From positions 248,001-312,000 of the forward strand of contig NZ_WIBJ01000030.1 in NCBI RefSeq assembly GCF_009495755.1: a stretch of 64,000 nucleotides of DNA, written 5' to 3'. A program made the position numbers and the translations under genes. Numbering within the stretch: position 1 is the first letter of the stretch; every line of letters starts with the position of its first letter. The stretch comes from Flavobacterium sp. LMO8 (lineage in GTDB: Bacteria; Bacteroidota; Bacteroidia; Flavobacteriales; Flavobacteriaceae). This document shows, in pieces, positions 24,677 through 34,549 of the stretch. The notes beneath the pieces were generated by a model that was not told where the DNA came from, did not search any database, and saw nothing but the letters and a program-made list of their open reading frames with translations.

Positions 24677-26326
24677 TTATATTATAATTATAGAAAAGTT
24701 TTGTTCCAAAGGTTGTAATTGAGACTTTAAAAGCAAGAAAAAAGCTTCAAATTCATTTGCTTCGTTGTAGAAATCCGCGAAATTTGATTTTCTTTCTTGT
24801 AAAGTTTGATTTGGAAATAATTCGTTTTGAATTTGAATAATTCGTTCTAATTTTTCAGTATGAATTCTTTTTTCAGCTTTGAGTAATTTCTTTTCTAAAG
24901 TATCAAGTCCTTTTAATTGTTTTATTTCTTGCGCTTTTACAGCTCCTAAAAAAGACTTATCCGTTTTATTCGCAATTTCATATAAAGCTTTAAATTGATT
25001 TTTTAGAAATTCTTTTTGTTCGCTGAAATCAATCGTAAATTCTGATATTGATTTGGTTTTTTCGTTGACTAAAATTTGTTGGTTTTGGAACATATTAGCC
25101 CAACTCAGATTTAATTTTTCCATTTTTTCAAATTGCTTTTTTGTAGCAATTAAAGCAGAGTTTCTAAGCAATAAAATTGGAAAGGTAATTTTATATGATT
25201 CAAAGTTTGATTTTAGTTCTAACCAATAAGCTATTTCACCTCCGCCGCCAATGTAGCAAAGATTTGGTAGAATTACTTCTTGGTACAATGGTCGTAAAAT
25301 TACATTTGGACTAAAGTTTTCGGGATTATTTTCTAATTCAGTTAGTATTTCACTTTCTGAAAATGATAATGATGTATTATTGATTTTATAATTTCCGTTT
25401 TCAAAAACGATGCGTTCTCTTAAATTATCCTGAATATAGAACAAATTAATTTCTCTCGGATTTACTTGAACGTTGTATGGTTCTAATACGGGTAGCGTTT
25501 CGTTTACCTTTCTAAATGATGTTTGATGTAACAATTCATTCTTAGCATAAGGAATAAATAATTTTTTAAGGTCCGAATCATCACCATCAATAATTACTAA
25601 ACCTTCATTTTTGAATAATTCATTAGCTAAGTATCGAGTAGCATCAGCTAAATTGTCGTGTTCTAAATATGATTTTTTAAATAATTCACGAAGATATTTC
25701 GCATTATTTCCTAATCCTAATTCGTTTGAAAATTGCTCATATACTTCATCTAATCCAGAAGTGTTTAATCTCCCAACAGGACCTTTGCTATCTCTTTTCC
25801 ATTGAATTTTCTTGCCTTTGAAATTGAAATAATTAATTTCATCAAAATCGTGATCTTCGGTTGCCATCCAATATACGGGAACAAAATTATTTTCTGGATA
25901 AGTATTCTTTAATTCTTTCGTTAAATTAATAATTGAAATAATTTTATAAAGAAAGTATAAAGGACCAGTAAATAAATTTAGTTGATGACCTGTTGTAATT
26001 GTAAAAGTGTTAGAGCTTTTTAAAAGTTCAATATTATTTGAAGTAGTTTCAGAAACCTTAAAATTTTGGTATTGAATTAGTAATGCTTTTGCTAAAATTT
26101 CACGGTTTTCAATCGGGAAGTTTTTATTTTTTTCCTCCATTTGAAGTTGGAAATTCTCCAGCGTTGGAAACCGATTGTATAACGACTTTAATTCAGCCTT
26201 TTGGTCTAAATAATCTACGATTAATTTTGAAAAATATCCCGAATTTTGATACGTAATACAGTCGTTTGGCATTTTAGCAATTATTTTTTTGCTAAAATAC
26301 TGATTTTTCATTTCTATACTATTCAT
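24677..26326 (-). CDS. bshC: Bacillithiol biosynthesis cysteine-adding enzyme BshC
   Basis: A 549-residue enzyme that ligates cysteine to glucosaminyl-malate in the last step of bacillithiol synthesis. The Rossmann-like core shows TTGHQLNLFTGPLYFLYKII, FVPVYWMATEDHDFDEIN and IDGDDSDLKKLFIPYAK, and the C-terminal part is a coiled coil (about 455-530), as in the known structure. A start at ATG 26311 is also possible (MKNQYFSKK). It is divergent from the radical SAM gene. BshA and BshB are not in the window. Confidence 0.93.
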   Translation of the reverse strand: MNSIEMKNQYFSKKIIAKMPNDCITYQNSGYFSKLIVDYLDQKAELKSLYNRFPTLENFQLQMEEKNKNFPIENREILAKALLIQYQNFKVSETTSNNIELLKSSNTFTITTGHQLNLFTGPLYFLYKIISIINLTKELKNTYPENNFVPVYWMATEDHDFDEINYFNFKGKKIQWKRDSKGPVGRLNTSGLDEVYEQFSNELGLGNNAKYLRELFKKSYLEHDNLADATRYLANELFKNEGLVIIDGDDSDLKKLFIPYAKNELLHQTSFRKVNETLPVLEPYNVQVNPREINLFYIQDNLRERIVFENGNYKINNTSLSFSESEILTELENNPENFSPNVILRPLYQEVILPNLCYIGGGGEIAYWLELKSNFESYKITFPILLLRNSALIATKKQFEKMEKLNLSWANMFQNQQILVNEKTKSISEFTIDFSEQKEFLKNQFKALYEIANKTDKSFLGAVKAQEIKQLKGLDTLEKKLLKAEKRIHTEKLERIIQIQNELFPNQTLQERKSNFADFYNEANEFEAFFLLLKSQLQPLEQNFSIIII

Positions 26327-26368
26327 TAATTAGCTAAATAATAGTTAAAAACTTTTCTTTTTAATTTT

Positions 26369-26376
26369 ACCTTTGC
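26369..26376 (+). promoter_or_regulatory. Bacteroidota -7 promoter element of the radical SAM gene
   Basis: TACCTTTG, exact consensus. It overlaps the in-frame TTG at 26373, which therefore cannot be the start. The TTG at 26391 is 15 bases downstream. Confidence 0.65.
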
Positions 26377-26390
26377 AAAAATCTCATCCC

Positions 26391-28604
26391 TTGAAAGATA
26401 TTCTATTAATCACTCCACCTTTTACCCAACTGAATACTCCGTATCCAGCAACGGCTTATATCAAAGGTTTTTTGAATACCAAAAACATTTCGGCTTACCA
26501 AATGGATTTAGGTATCGAAGTGATTTTAGAAATGTTTTCAAAGAAAGGTCTAATCGAGATTTTTTCACCCATCACCCATCACCCAACACCCAACACCCAA
26601 AGAATTTATTCCCTAAAAGACGATTACATCAAAACTATTGATTCAGTAATCGCTTTTCTTCAAGGGGAAAATCCGTCGTTAGCACGTCAAATTTGTTCAG
26701 GAAATTTCTTGCCTGAAGCCTCTCGTTTTGAGCAATTAGATGATATGGAATTTGCCTTTGGAACCATGGGAATGCAAGACAAAGCCAAACATTTAGCTAC
26801 CTTATATTTAGAAGATTTATCCGATTTTATTGTAGAATGTATCGATGAAAATTTCGGTTTCAGTCGCTATGCAGAACGTTTGGGAAGAAGTGCTAATTCG
26901 TTTGATGAGTTATACAATCATTTGCAAAACGAGTTAACATTTATTGACGAAATCACAATCAAAATTCTGAAACAGAGAATTGAAGAAGTACAACCAAAAT
27001 TGGTTTGTTTTTCCGTTCCTTTTCCAGGAAATTTATATAGCGCTTTTTGTTGCGCTCAATTTTTAAAAGAAAATCATCCTAATATAAAAATTGCAATGGG
27101 TGGCGGTTTTCCAAACACTGAATTGCGCGAATTAAAAGATAAACGTGTTTTTGAATTCTTCGATTTTATTACTTTAGATGATGGCGAACTTCCAGTTGAA
27201 TTACTTGTAAATCAAGTTTTAAATTCCCCTCATTTGGAGGGGTGTCCGAAGGACGGGGTGGTTTTTTCAGGTGAATTTAAGAGAACATTTTTATTAGAAA
27301 ACAACCAAGTCGTTTATAAAAATAACTCTACAAAATCAGATTACAAGCAAGCAGAAGTTGGTACGCCAGATTATTCTGATTTGTTGTTAGATAAATACAT
27401 TTCGGTCATAGAAATTGCCAATCCAATGCACAGTTTGTGGAGCGATGGTCGTTGGAACAAGCTCACCATGGCACACGGTTGCTATTGGGGAAAATGTACA
27501 TTTTGCGATATTTCTTTAGATTATATTAAGTTATACGAACCCATTGCTGCTAAAATTTTAGTAGATCGAATGGAAGAACTAATCGCTCAAACTGGCGAAA
27601 ACGGTTTTCATTTTGTTGATGAAGCGGCACCACCAGCGTTGATGCGTGAAGTAGCTTTGGAAATCATCAAACGAAAATTAGTGGTGACTTGGTGGACAAA
27701 TATTCGTTTTGAGAAAAGTTTTTCGGCTGATTTGTGTTTGTTGTTGAAAGAATCGGGTTGTATTGCGGTTTCTGGAGGATTAGAAGTGGCTTCTGACCGA
27801 CTTTTAGAATTAATCAAAAAAGGAGTAACCGTTGAACAAGTAGCACAAGTTACTCGAAATTTCACCGAATCAGGCATCATGGTACATGCGTATTTGATGT
27901 ACGGTTATCCAACGCAAACAATTCAAGAATCCGTAGATAGTTTGGAAATGGTGCGTCAATTGTTTGAATTAGGTGTTTTGCAAAGTGGTTTTTGGCATCA
28001 ATTTGCTATGACAGCGCATTCTCCTGTGGGCATGTTTCCAGATGAATTCGGAGTAATTCCGGAACAAAATGAAATAACATTTGCCAATAACGACATCAAT
28101 TTTAAGGACAAAACCGGAATCAATCACGACAAGTTTAGTTTCGGATTAAAGAAATCGTTATTTAATTATATGCACGGAATCTGTTTCGATTACGACCTGC
28201 AAGATTGGTTCGATTTTAAAATTCCAAAAACAAAAATTCCTGCTGATTTTATTTATAATTGCCTCCAAAAAGAACACAGTTTTAATACGAAATCCAATTC
28301 GAAAATTATTTGGTTAGGAGGAAAGCCTCAAACCGAAGTATTCACTAAATCGAAAAAAGGAAATTCTTGGGAAATGATGAAATTAACCTTTCATAATAAA
28401 ACGCAAACTTTTGATATTTCTCTCAATTCAGAGGAAGGAAAATGGTTAATGGCTACTTTAGATAAAATTTCGGTTTACGCAGAAAATAAAATAACTTTTT
28501 CTCAATTAAAATTAGACTTTGAAACACATTTTGACGATTTTGAATTGTTTTGGTTTAGTAAACCAATTCTTATTCTTAGAAATTCGATGCTGTTAACTTT
28601 ATAG
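26391..28604 (+). CDS. B12-binding-type radical SAM protein
   Basis: A 737-residue enzyme with an N-terminal cobalamin-binding-like region (LKDILLITPPFTQLN; PKLVCFSVPFPGNLYSAF; AMGGGFPNTELREL) and a radical SAM core near 365-590. The cluster motif is HGCYWGKCTFCDISLDY, with three Cys in a C-x4-C-x2-C order. Later parts show ISGG-like 'AVSGGLEVASDRLLELIKKG' and YLMYGYPTQT. The substrate is unknown; relatives methylate or rearrange carbon centres. It starts with TTG 26391. Two repeat-derived tracts sit in frame: SPITHHPTPNTQ (26565) and PHLEGCPKDGVVF (27223). Confidence 0.86.
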   Translation: MKDILLITPPFTQLNTPYPATAYIKGFLNTKNISAYQMDLGIEVILEMFSKKGLIEIFSPITHHPTPNTQRIYSLKDDYIKTIDSVIAFLQGENPSLARQICSGNFLPEASRFEQLDDMEFAFGTMGMQDKAKHLATLYLEDLSDFIVECIDENFGFSRYAERLGRSANSFDELYNHLQNELTFIDEITIKILKQRIEEVQPKLVCFSVPFPGNLYSAFCCAQFLKENHPNIKIAMGGGFPNTELRELKDKRVFEFFDFITLDDGELPVELLVNQVLNSPHLEGCPKDGVVFSGEFKRTFLLENNQVVYKNNSTKSDYKQAEVGTPDYSDLLLDKYISVIEIANPMHSLWSDGRWNKLTMAHGCYWGKCTFCDISLDYIKLYEPIAAKILVDRMEELIAQTGENGFHFVDEAAPPALMREVALEIIKRKLVVTWWTNIRFEKSFSADLCLLLKESGCIAVSGGLEVASDRLLELIKKGVTVEQVAQVTRNFTESGIMVHAYLMYGYPTQTIQESVDSLEMVRQLFELGVLQSGFWHQFAMTAHSPVGMFPDEFGVIPEQNEITFANNDINFKDKTGINHDKFSFGLKKSLFNYMHGICFDYDLQDWFDFKIPKTKIPADFIYNCLQKEHSFNTKSNSKIIWLGGKPQTEVFTKSKKGNSWEMMKLTFHNKTQTFDISLNSEEGKWLMATLDKISVYAENKITFSQLKLDFETHFDDFELFWFSKPILILRNSMLLTL
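26565..26598. repeat. CACCCAT tandem repeat inside the radical SAM gene
   Basis: CACCCAT and CACCCAA copies in tandem encode SPITHHPTPNT. The reverse complement of the same repeat occurs in the methyltransferase gene at 7429-7460, so this is a second intragenic copy. Confidence 0.65.
27223..27267. repeat. CCCCTCATTTGGAGGGG-type repeat inside the radical SAM gene
   Basis: A hairpin (CCCCTC ATTTG GAGGGG) followed by TGTCCGAAGGACGGGGTGG and a T-run. It has the look of an intergenic palindromic element; I recall similar ones between genes of Flavobacteriaceae. Here it is in frame and encodes SPHLEGCPKDGVVF. Confidence 0.55.
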
Positions 28605-28692
28605 AATTTTTACTATATACCAATTGTTTTTTATAAATTATTTTATTTTTATTGAAAAAAAAGTATAAATTTAACATCTAATACGATGTAAA

Positions 28693-30798
28693 GTGAAATT
28701 TTTTTTCTCCAAGAATACAGAGTCTACCTATACTAAAGTCATTAGTTTATTATCACTAATGTCACTTGCCTTACTTGTATTAGTGGCGTCTTTGTATTAT
28801 TACATGAAAGTACAAGAAGAAGAAATTTACAATTCAAGTAATAAAATTTATAAAAATGAGATTAATTCACTTCTAAAATTAGACGCTGAAAATTCAACAT
28901 CTTTAGTTGTAGAAATAACTTATTGGGATGAATTTGTAGATTTTGTAAAAACAAAAGATGTTAAATGGTTTAATACCTCTGTAGCAAATATTTTAGATAA
29001 CTATAAAGCGGATTATGTTTGCGTTTATGATGAAAAAAGTGATTTTATAACCAAAGTTTCATCACCAAAAATTAAAACAACTCGATTTATAACAAAAGAT
29101 GCAATTGAAAAATTGTTAAAGAAAAAAGTTGATAAATTTTATTTAAAAATACCTGAAGGAGTTGTAGAAATCTACGGAGCAACCATTCATCCATCTAACG
29201 ACCCTTATAAAAATAAGACAAAACCATCAGGTTGTTTTTTCATGGCAAGATTATTAGATAACGAATATTTTGCGAATTTTGAAAAAATAAGTACTTCAAA
29301 TATAGAGTTTTACGAAAAACCTATTCTAAAAACTAAAGCTGTTTTTTTTGTTTTACCACTCAAAAATCACAACAATGTAACAATAGAACAACTTGTATTT
29401 AAAAGAGCATATAATATAGATTTTTGGATAACTAAATTTATACTAATTGTAATCACATTTGCTCTAATTTTGTCTTGGTTTGTGTATTATTATTTTGCAA
29501 ATAAGTGGTCCAAACTTCCGCTTAGTTTCATTAAAAAAATATTGAAAACAGGTGATACTGGAGCAATTCAATCTTTGAAAAATATAAAAGGAGAATTCCG
29601 TTACATTGGAAAACTATTTGAAGAAAATCAAGCCAAAACAAAAGAGTTAGAAATATCAAAAATTAAAGCAGAAGAAAGCGATAAATTAAAATCAGCTTTT
29701 TTAATGAACTTATCGCACGAAATTAGAACTCCAATGAATGCGGTTTTGGGTTTTTCAGATTTGCTTTCTAATCCACAATTATCTGATAAAGAACGAAATG
29801 AATATATAAAAGTAATTCAACAAAGTGGAAAAAATCTGTTAGAAATTATTGACGATTTGGTCGAAATGTCTAAAATTGATTCTCAATTAATTAAACCAAA
29901 TTTACAACCTTTTGATTTAGATGAATTTATTCAGCAAATTTTTCTTTCGTATGAAAAGTTATATAGCAATGAAAAAGTTTCTTTTAAATTAGTAAAACCA
30001 GAAAAAACAATTCAAAAACACGTTATTTCAGATAAAGTTAAATTAGGAGAAGTAATTACTAATCTTTTAAATAATTCGTACAAGTTTACCGAAGAAGGTT
30101 TTATTATTTTAGATTATGATGTTGATGAAAAAAGCAAAATAATAAATTTCAGTGTTAAAGATTCTGGAATAGGAATTCCGAACGATTTTCAAGAAAATAT
30201 TTTTAAACGTTTTAGTAAAATTAATGCGCAAGGAATTTCTGCTAACGAAGGGCTTGGTTTAGGTTTAGCAATTTCAAAAGCCTACGTGGATATGCTTGGC
30301 GGAAAAATTAATTTCACTTCTCAAGAAAACGTTGGTTCTACCTTCTTTGTCTCAGTTCCATTGAGTTTTGCAACCGAAAATGAAATAAAAACAGAAACTG
30401 TTTCAGAAATAAAAGTGCCTACGAATTTAGGAGAAGAAGAAATTATTTTAGTTGCCGAAGATGATAATATTAATTTTTTACTCATTGAAAATATTTTAAA
30501 AAGCCATAATTTCAAGATTATTCGCGCAAAAGATGGAGCAGAAGCTGTTGATTTTTGCAAAACAAATCAAGAAATAGATTTAATTTTAATGGATATAAAA
30601 ATGCCAAATCTTGATGGTTATCAGGCTTTTACCGAAATTAGAAAATTTAATTCAACTATACCAATTATTGCACAAACTTCCTATTCATTTGAAGAAGAAT
30701 TAGATAAAATAAAAAAATTAGGATTCAATAACTTTATCTCCAAACCAATTCAAAAACAAAAGCTATTAGAATTAATTAAAGTTTACCTAAACCGATAA
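28693..30798 (+). CDS. Hybrid sensor histidine kinase with receiver domain
   Basis: A 701-residue membrane sensor starting at GTG. TM1 lies near 15-38 and TM2 near 246-268, with an about 205-residue periplasmic domain resembling CHASE4. The HisKA H-box holds His342 (NLSHEIRTPMNAVLGFSDLL). The ATPase domain has N-box LLNNSYKFT and G-boxes DSGIGIP and GLGLGLAISK. The C-terminal receiver has the acidic pair AEDDN and phosphoacceptor Asp634 (LILMDIKMPN). It may pass phosphate to an Hpt protein such as that at 17640, which is inference. No regulator gene is adjacent. Confidence 0.92.
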   Translation: MKFFFSKNTESTYTKVISLLSLMSLALLVLVASLYYYMKVQEEEIYNSSNKIYKNEINSLLKLDAENSTSLVVEITYWDEFVDFVKTKDVKWFNTSVANILDNYKADYVCVYDEKSDFITKVSSPKIKTTRFITKDAIEKLLKKKVDKFYLKIPEGVVEIYGATIHPSNDPYKNKTKPSGCFFMARLLDNEYFANFEKISTSNIEFYEKPILKTKAVFFVLPLKNHNNVTIEQLVFKRAYNIDFWITKFILIVITFALILSWFVYYYFANKWSKLPLSFIKKILKTGDTGAIQSLKNIKGEFRYIGKLFEENQAKTKELEISKIKAEESDKLKSAFLMNLSHEIRTPMNAVLGFSDLLSNPQLSDKERNEYIKVIQQSGKNLLEIIDDLVEMSKIDSQLIKPNLQPFDLDEFIQQIFLSYEKLYSNEKVSFKLVKPEKTIQKHVISDKVKLGEVITNLLNNSYKFTEEGFIILDYDVDEKSKIINFSVKDSGIGIPNDFQENIFKRFSKINAQGISANEGLGLGLAISKAYVDMLGGKINFTSQENVGSTFFVSVPLSFATENEIKTETVSEIKVPTNLGEEEIILVAEDDNINFLLIENILKSHNFKIIRAKDGAEAVDFCKTNQEIDLILMDIKMPNLDGYQAFTEIRKFNSTIPIIAQTSYSFEEELDKIKKLGFNNFISKPIQKQKLLELIKVYLNR

Positions 30799-30889
30799 AA
30801 AGCTATAGTATTTTTACAAATTTTATGAGATTTTTCATTTACGCAAACGATTTCTTTTCGTAAGTTTACGTCCACTAAATAAATCTCAC

Positions 30890-31375
30890 ATGAGCACAAA
30901 TTATAAACTTTTAGTAAACAATTCTGCTTCGTTTGAAGTTACTGAAAATAGTCTTCAAAATTTAGATGCAGTAAAAATTGAAGATGCAAAGTTTCATGTA
31001 CTAAAAGACAATAAACCCTACAAAGCTGAAATTGTTTCGGCCGATTTTATTTCCAAAAAATATACCGTAAAAGTTAACAACAACACTTATGAAGTGGCGA
31101 TTTCTGGTGCTATTGATGAATTAATCAAAAGTATGGGAATCGAGCGTGGAAAAACCAAAGTTGTTAATGCAATCAAAGCACCAATGCCAGGTTTGATTTT
31201 AGAAATCAACGTTTCGGTTGGACAAGAAGTAAAAGAAAACGATCCTTTATTGATTTTGGAAGCCATGAAAATGGAAAACTGTTTCCTTTCGCCAAGAGAT
31301 GGTGTTATCAAATCAATAGCTGTTGAAAAAGGAAATGCAGTAGACAAAGGACAATTGTTAATTGAATTCGAATAA
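30890..31375 (+). CDS. Biotin carboxyl carrier protein of an acyl-CoA carboxylase
   Basis: A 161-residue biotin carrier. The C-terminal biotinyl domain has the biotinylated Lys127 in LEAMKMENCF and opens with VNAIKAPMPGLILEINV. The N-terminal 85 residues form a separate small domain, as in Bacteroidota propionyl-CoA carboxylase carriers. It is followed one base later by the biotin carboxylase gene. It accepts CO2 and presents it to the carboxyltransferase. Confidence 0.92.
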   Translation: MSTNYKLLVNNSASFEVTENSLQNLDAVKIEDAKFHVLKDNKPYKAEIVSADFISKKYTVKVNNNTYEVAISGAIDELIKSMGIERGKTKVVNAIKAPMPGLILEINVSVGQEVKENDPLLILEAMKMENCFLSPRDGVIKSIAVEKGNAVDKGQLLIEFE

Positions 31376-31376
31376 G

Positions 31377-32825
31377 ATGAAAGAAATTAAAAAAATATTA
31401 GTTGCCAATCGTGGTGAAATTGCTATTAGAGTAATGAAAACTGCGAAAAAAATGGGAATCAAAACGGTGGCGGTTTATTCGTCTGCCGATAGAAATGCTT
31501 TACACGTAAAATATGCTGATGAAGCCGTTTTAATTGGAGAAGCTGCATCAACTCAATCGTATTTACGAGGTGATAAAATCATAGAAGTTTGTAAAGAATT
31601 AGGTGTTGATGCGGTGCATCCAGGTTACGGATTTTTGAGTGAAAATTCGACTTTCGCAGAAGCTTGTGAAAAAAATAATATCATTTTCATCGGACCAAAA
31701 TCGAAAGCGATTGAAATGATGGGAAGTAAATTAGCCGCAAAAGACGCTGTGAAACATTACAATATTCCTATGGTTCCAGGAACTGAAGATGCTATTACGG
31801 ATATCGAAGCAGCAAAGAAAATTGCTACTGAAATCGGTTTTCCAATTCTAATCAAAGCTTCAGCTGGTGGTGGAGGAAAAGGAATGCGTGTGGTGGAAAA
31901 AGCAGAAGATTTCGTTTTTCAAATGGATAGAGCGATTTCAGAAGCAACAAATGCTTTTGGAGATGGTTCGGTTTTCATTGAAAAATATGTTACCAAACCA
32001 CGTCACATCGAAATTCAAGTAATGGCGGATAGTCATGGAAATATTGTCTATGTTTTCGAAAGAGAATGTAGCATCCAGCGTCGTCACCAAAAAGTAGTGG
32101 AAGAGGCGCCATCTGCAATTTTAACTCCAGAAAAACGAAAAGAAATGGGTGAAGCGGCTGTAAAAGTGGCTAAAGCTTGTGATTATTTAGGAGCAGGAAC
32201 TGTTGAGTTTTTAATGGATGCTGATCATAATTTCTATTTCTTAGAAATGAATACCCGTTTGCAAGTTGAACATCCAGTTTCAGAATTAATTTCAGGATTG
32301 GATTTAGTAGAATTGCAAATTCGTGTAGCGCGTGGCGAAGCGTTACCAATGAAACAAGAAGATTTACAAATCAAAGGTCACGCCATGGAACTTCGTGTGT
32401 ATGCAGAAGATCCAATGAATGATTTCTTACCAAACGTAGGTTTCTTAAGCACTTACAAATTACCAGAAGGAGACGGAATTCGTGTAGATAACGGAATCGA
32501 AGAAGGAATGGATGTGCCAATTTATTACGATCCAATGCTTTCCAAATTGATTACGTACGGAAATACGCGTGAAGAATCAATCGAATTGATGATTAAAGCA
32601 ATTGATAATTATTTGGTGGAAGGAGTTGCAACAACATTACCATTCGGGAAATTTGTAATGGAGCATGAAGCATTCCGCTCAGGAGATTTTGATACAGGTT
32701 TTGTAAAAGCGTATTACGATGCTGAAAAACTAAAATCAAAATTAGATACCGAAGCCGAAATCGCAGCTATGATTACATTTCAACAATACGTTGAAGATCA
32801 AAAAGTACTAAGATTACCAAACTAA
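31377..32825 (+). CDS. Biotin carboxylase subunit (AccC/PccA type)
   Basis: A 482-residue ATP-grasp enzyme that carboxylates biotin with bicarbonate. It begins KKILVANRGEIAIRVMKTAK. The glycine-rich ATP loop is KASAGGGGKGMRVV, and catalytic residues are in ERECSIQRRHQKVVEEAPS and NTRLQVEHPVSELISGLDLV. ATG 31377 is chosen, as a longer frame would overlap the carrier gene. It is the second gene of the carboxylase operon. Confidence 0.93.
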   Translation: MKEIKKILVANRGEIAIRVMKTAKKMGIKTVAVYSSADRNALHVKYADEAVLIGEAASTQSYLRGDKIIEVCKELGVDAVHPGYGFLSENSTFAEACEKNNIIFIGPKSKAIEMMGSKLAAKDAVKHYNIPMVPGTEDAITDIEAAKKIATEIGFPILIKASAGGGGKGMRVVEKAEDFVFQMDRAISEATNAFGDGSVFIEKYVTKPRHIEIQVMADSHGNIVYVFERECSIQRRHQKVVEEAPSAILTPEKRKEMGEAAVKVAKACDYLGAGTVEFLMDADHNFYFLEMNTRLQVEHPVSELISGLDLVELQIRVARGEALPMKQEDLQIKGHAMELRVYAEDPMNDFLPNVGFLSTYKLPEGDGIRVDNGIEEGMDVPIYYDPMLSKLITYGNTREESIELMIKAIDNYLVEGVATTLPFGKFVMEHEAFRSGDFDTGFVKAYYDAEKLKSKLDTEAEIAAMITFQQYVEDQKVLRLPN

Positions 32826-32912
32826 AGAAAATAGAAAATAGAATATAGAAGTTAGAAATAATGTGTTTAAAAGTCTTTTTTCTGATTTCTATCTTCTTTA
32901 ATCTTTAAAAAT
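32826..32912. repeat. GAAAATAGAAAATAGAAT-type low-complexity intergenic repeat
   Basis: AAAATAGAAAATAGAATATA and later AGAAGTTAGAAA fill the gap, with an inverted counterpart TTTCTATCTTC near the far end. It belongs to the AGTTAGAAG-like class also seen at 58080-58115. Confidence 0.5.
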
Positions 32913-34454
32913 ATGGAAGATAAAATCAAAATATTAAACGATAAAATCGCTTTAGCCAAATTAGGTGGAGGCGAAAAAAGAATTGCAGCACTTCACGCTA
33001 AAAAACGATTAACGGCAAGAGAACGCGTCGAGTATTTATTAGACGAAAGTTCGTTTGAAGAAATCGGAATGTTAGTTACACACCGTACTACTGATTTCGG
33101 AATGGAAAAAGAAATTATTTATGGTGATGGAGTTGTAACTGGTTATGGAACCATCAACGGAAGATTAGTATATGTTTTTGCACAAGATTTTACCGTTTTT
33201 GGAGGTTCGTTATCAGAAACCCATGCAGAAAAAATCTGTAAAGTAATGGATATGGCAGTGAAGAATGGTGCTCCAATGATTGGATTAAATGATTCAGGTG
33301 GTGCTCGTATTCAAGAAGGTGTGCGTTCTTTAGGTGGATATGCTGATATTTTCTACAGAAACGTTCAAGCTTCTGGAGTTATTCCTCAAATTTCTGCTAT
33401 TATGGGACCATGTGCTGGTGGAGCGGTTTATTCTCCAGCCATGACCGATTTTACCATGATGGTGGAAAACAACAGTTATATGTTTGTAACAGGACCAAAC
33501 GTTGTAAAAACCGTTACCAATGAAGAAGTAACTTCGGAAGAATTAGGTGGAGCGGCTACTCACGCATCAAAATCAGGAGTTTGTCATATTACGTCTCCAA
33601 ATGGTGTGGAATGTTTAGAAGATATTAAAAGATTATTGAGTTTTATTCCGCAAAATAATAGAGAAACAACTCCAAAATTGCCTTATGAATTTCAAGATGA
33701 GGTTCGTGAAAAATTAGACACACTTGTGCCTGATAGCGCAAACAAACCATACGATATGCACGAAGTAATCAGCGGAATTATCGATGAAGATTCGTTCTTT
33801 GAAATCCATAAAGACTTTGCTGAAAATATCATAGTTGGTTTCGCTCGTTTAGGAGGAAGAAGTATTGGAATTGTTGCCAACCAACCAATGGTTTTAGCAG
33901 GTTGTTTAGATGTAAACAGTTCGATAAAAGCGGCTCGGTTTGTTCGTTTTTGCGATTGTTTCAATATTCCATTATTAGTTTTAGAAGACGTACCAGGTTT
34001 CTTACCAGGAACCGATCAAGAATGGAACGGAATCATCACACACGGAGCAAAATTATTATACGCATTTAGCGAAGCTACGGTGCCAAGAGTTACGGTAATT
34101 ACTCGTAAAGCATATGGTGGCGCTTATGATGTAATGAATTCAAAACACATTGGTGCTGATATGAATTTTGCTTGGCCAGGTGCCGAAATTGCCGTAATGG
34201 GAGCAAAAGGAGCATCGGAAATTATCTTTAAAAAAGAAATTAGCGAAGCAACTGATCCTGCGGCTAAATTAGCAGAAAAAGAAGCAGAATATGCTGAGTT
34301 ATTCGCTAATCCATATACTGCAGCGCAACGTGGTTTTATCGATGAAGTAATTTTACCAAGAGATACACGAAGAAAATTAATTAAAGCGTTTAGTATGCTG
34401 GAAAATAAAACAGTTGATACGCCAAAACGAAAACATGGAAATATTCCTTTGTAA
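32913..34454 (+). CDS. Acyl-CoA carboxylase carboxyltransferase (propionyl-CoA carboxylase beta chain)
   Basis: A 513-residue carboxyltransferase that moves CO2 from biotin to acyl-CoA. It has the oxyanion-hole blocks [20 protein letters not shown] and [20 protein letters not shown], plus [20 protein letters not shown] and [21 protein letters not shown] residue such as Asp in PGFLPGTDQ normally favours propionyl-CoA. With the carrier and carboxylase upstream it forms a three-subunit enzyme. Methylmalonyl-CoA from it would feed the mutase served by MeaB at 3.4 kb. Confidence 0.93.
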   Translation: MEDKIKILNDKIALAKLGGGEKRIAALHAKKRLTARERVEYLLDESSFEEIGMLVTHRTTDFGMEKEIIYGDGVVTGYGTINGRLVYVFAQDFTVFGGSLSETHAEKICKVMDMAVKNGAPMIGLNDSGGARIQEGVRSLGGYADIFYRNVQASGVIPQISAIMGPCAGGAVYSPAMTDFTMMVENNSYMFVTGPNVVKTVTNEEVTSEELGGAATHASKSGVCHITSPNGVECLEDIKRLLSFIPQNNRETTPKLPYEFQDEVREKLDTLVPDSANKPYDMHEVISGIIDEDSFFEIHKDFAENIIVGFARLGGRSIGIVANQPMVLAGCLDVNSSIKAARFVRFCDCFNIPLLVLEDVPGFLPGTDQEWNGIITHGAKLLYAFSEATVPRVTVITRKAYGGAYDVMNSKHIGADMNFAWPGAEIAVMGAKGASEIIFKKEISEATDPAAKLAEKEAEYAELFANPYTAAQRGFIDEVILPRDTRRKLIKAFSMLENKTVDTPKRKHGNIPL

Positions 34455-34468
34455 TTTAAAATAATGTT

Positions 34469-34498
34469 AAAACTCCCTCATTAAAGGGAGTTTTTTTT
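34469..34498 (+). terminator. Terminator of the carboxylase operon
   Basis: Stem AACTCCCT / AGGGAGTT with a short loop, then eight T. It lies 15 bases after the stop. Confidence 0.85.
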
Positions 34499-34549
34499 AT
34501 CTTGCAAATTCCAAAAAAAGCAGCTATAACCCATCTAAATTAATTCTAA

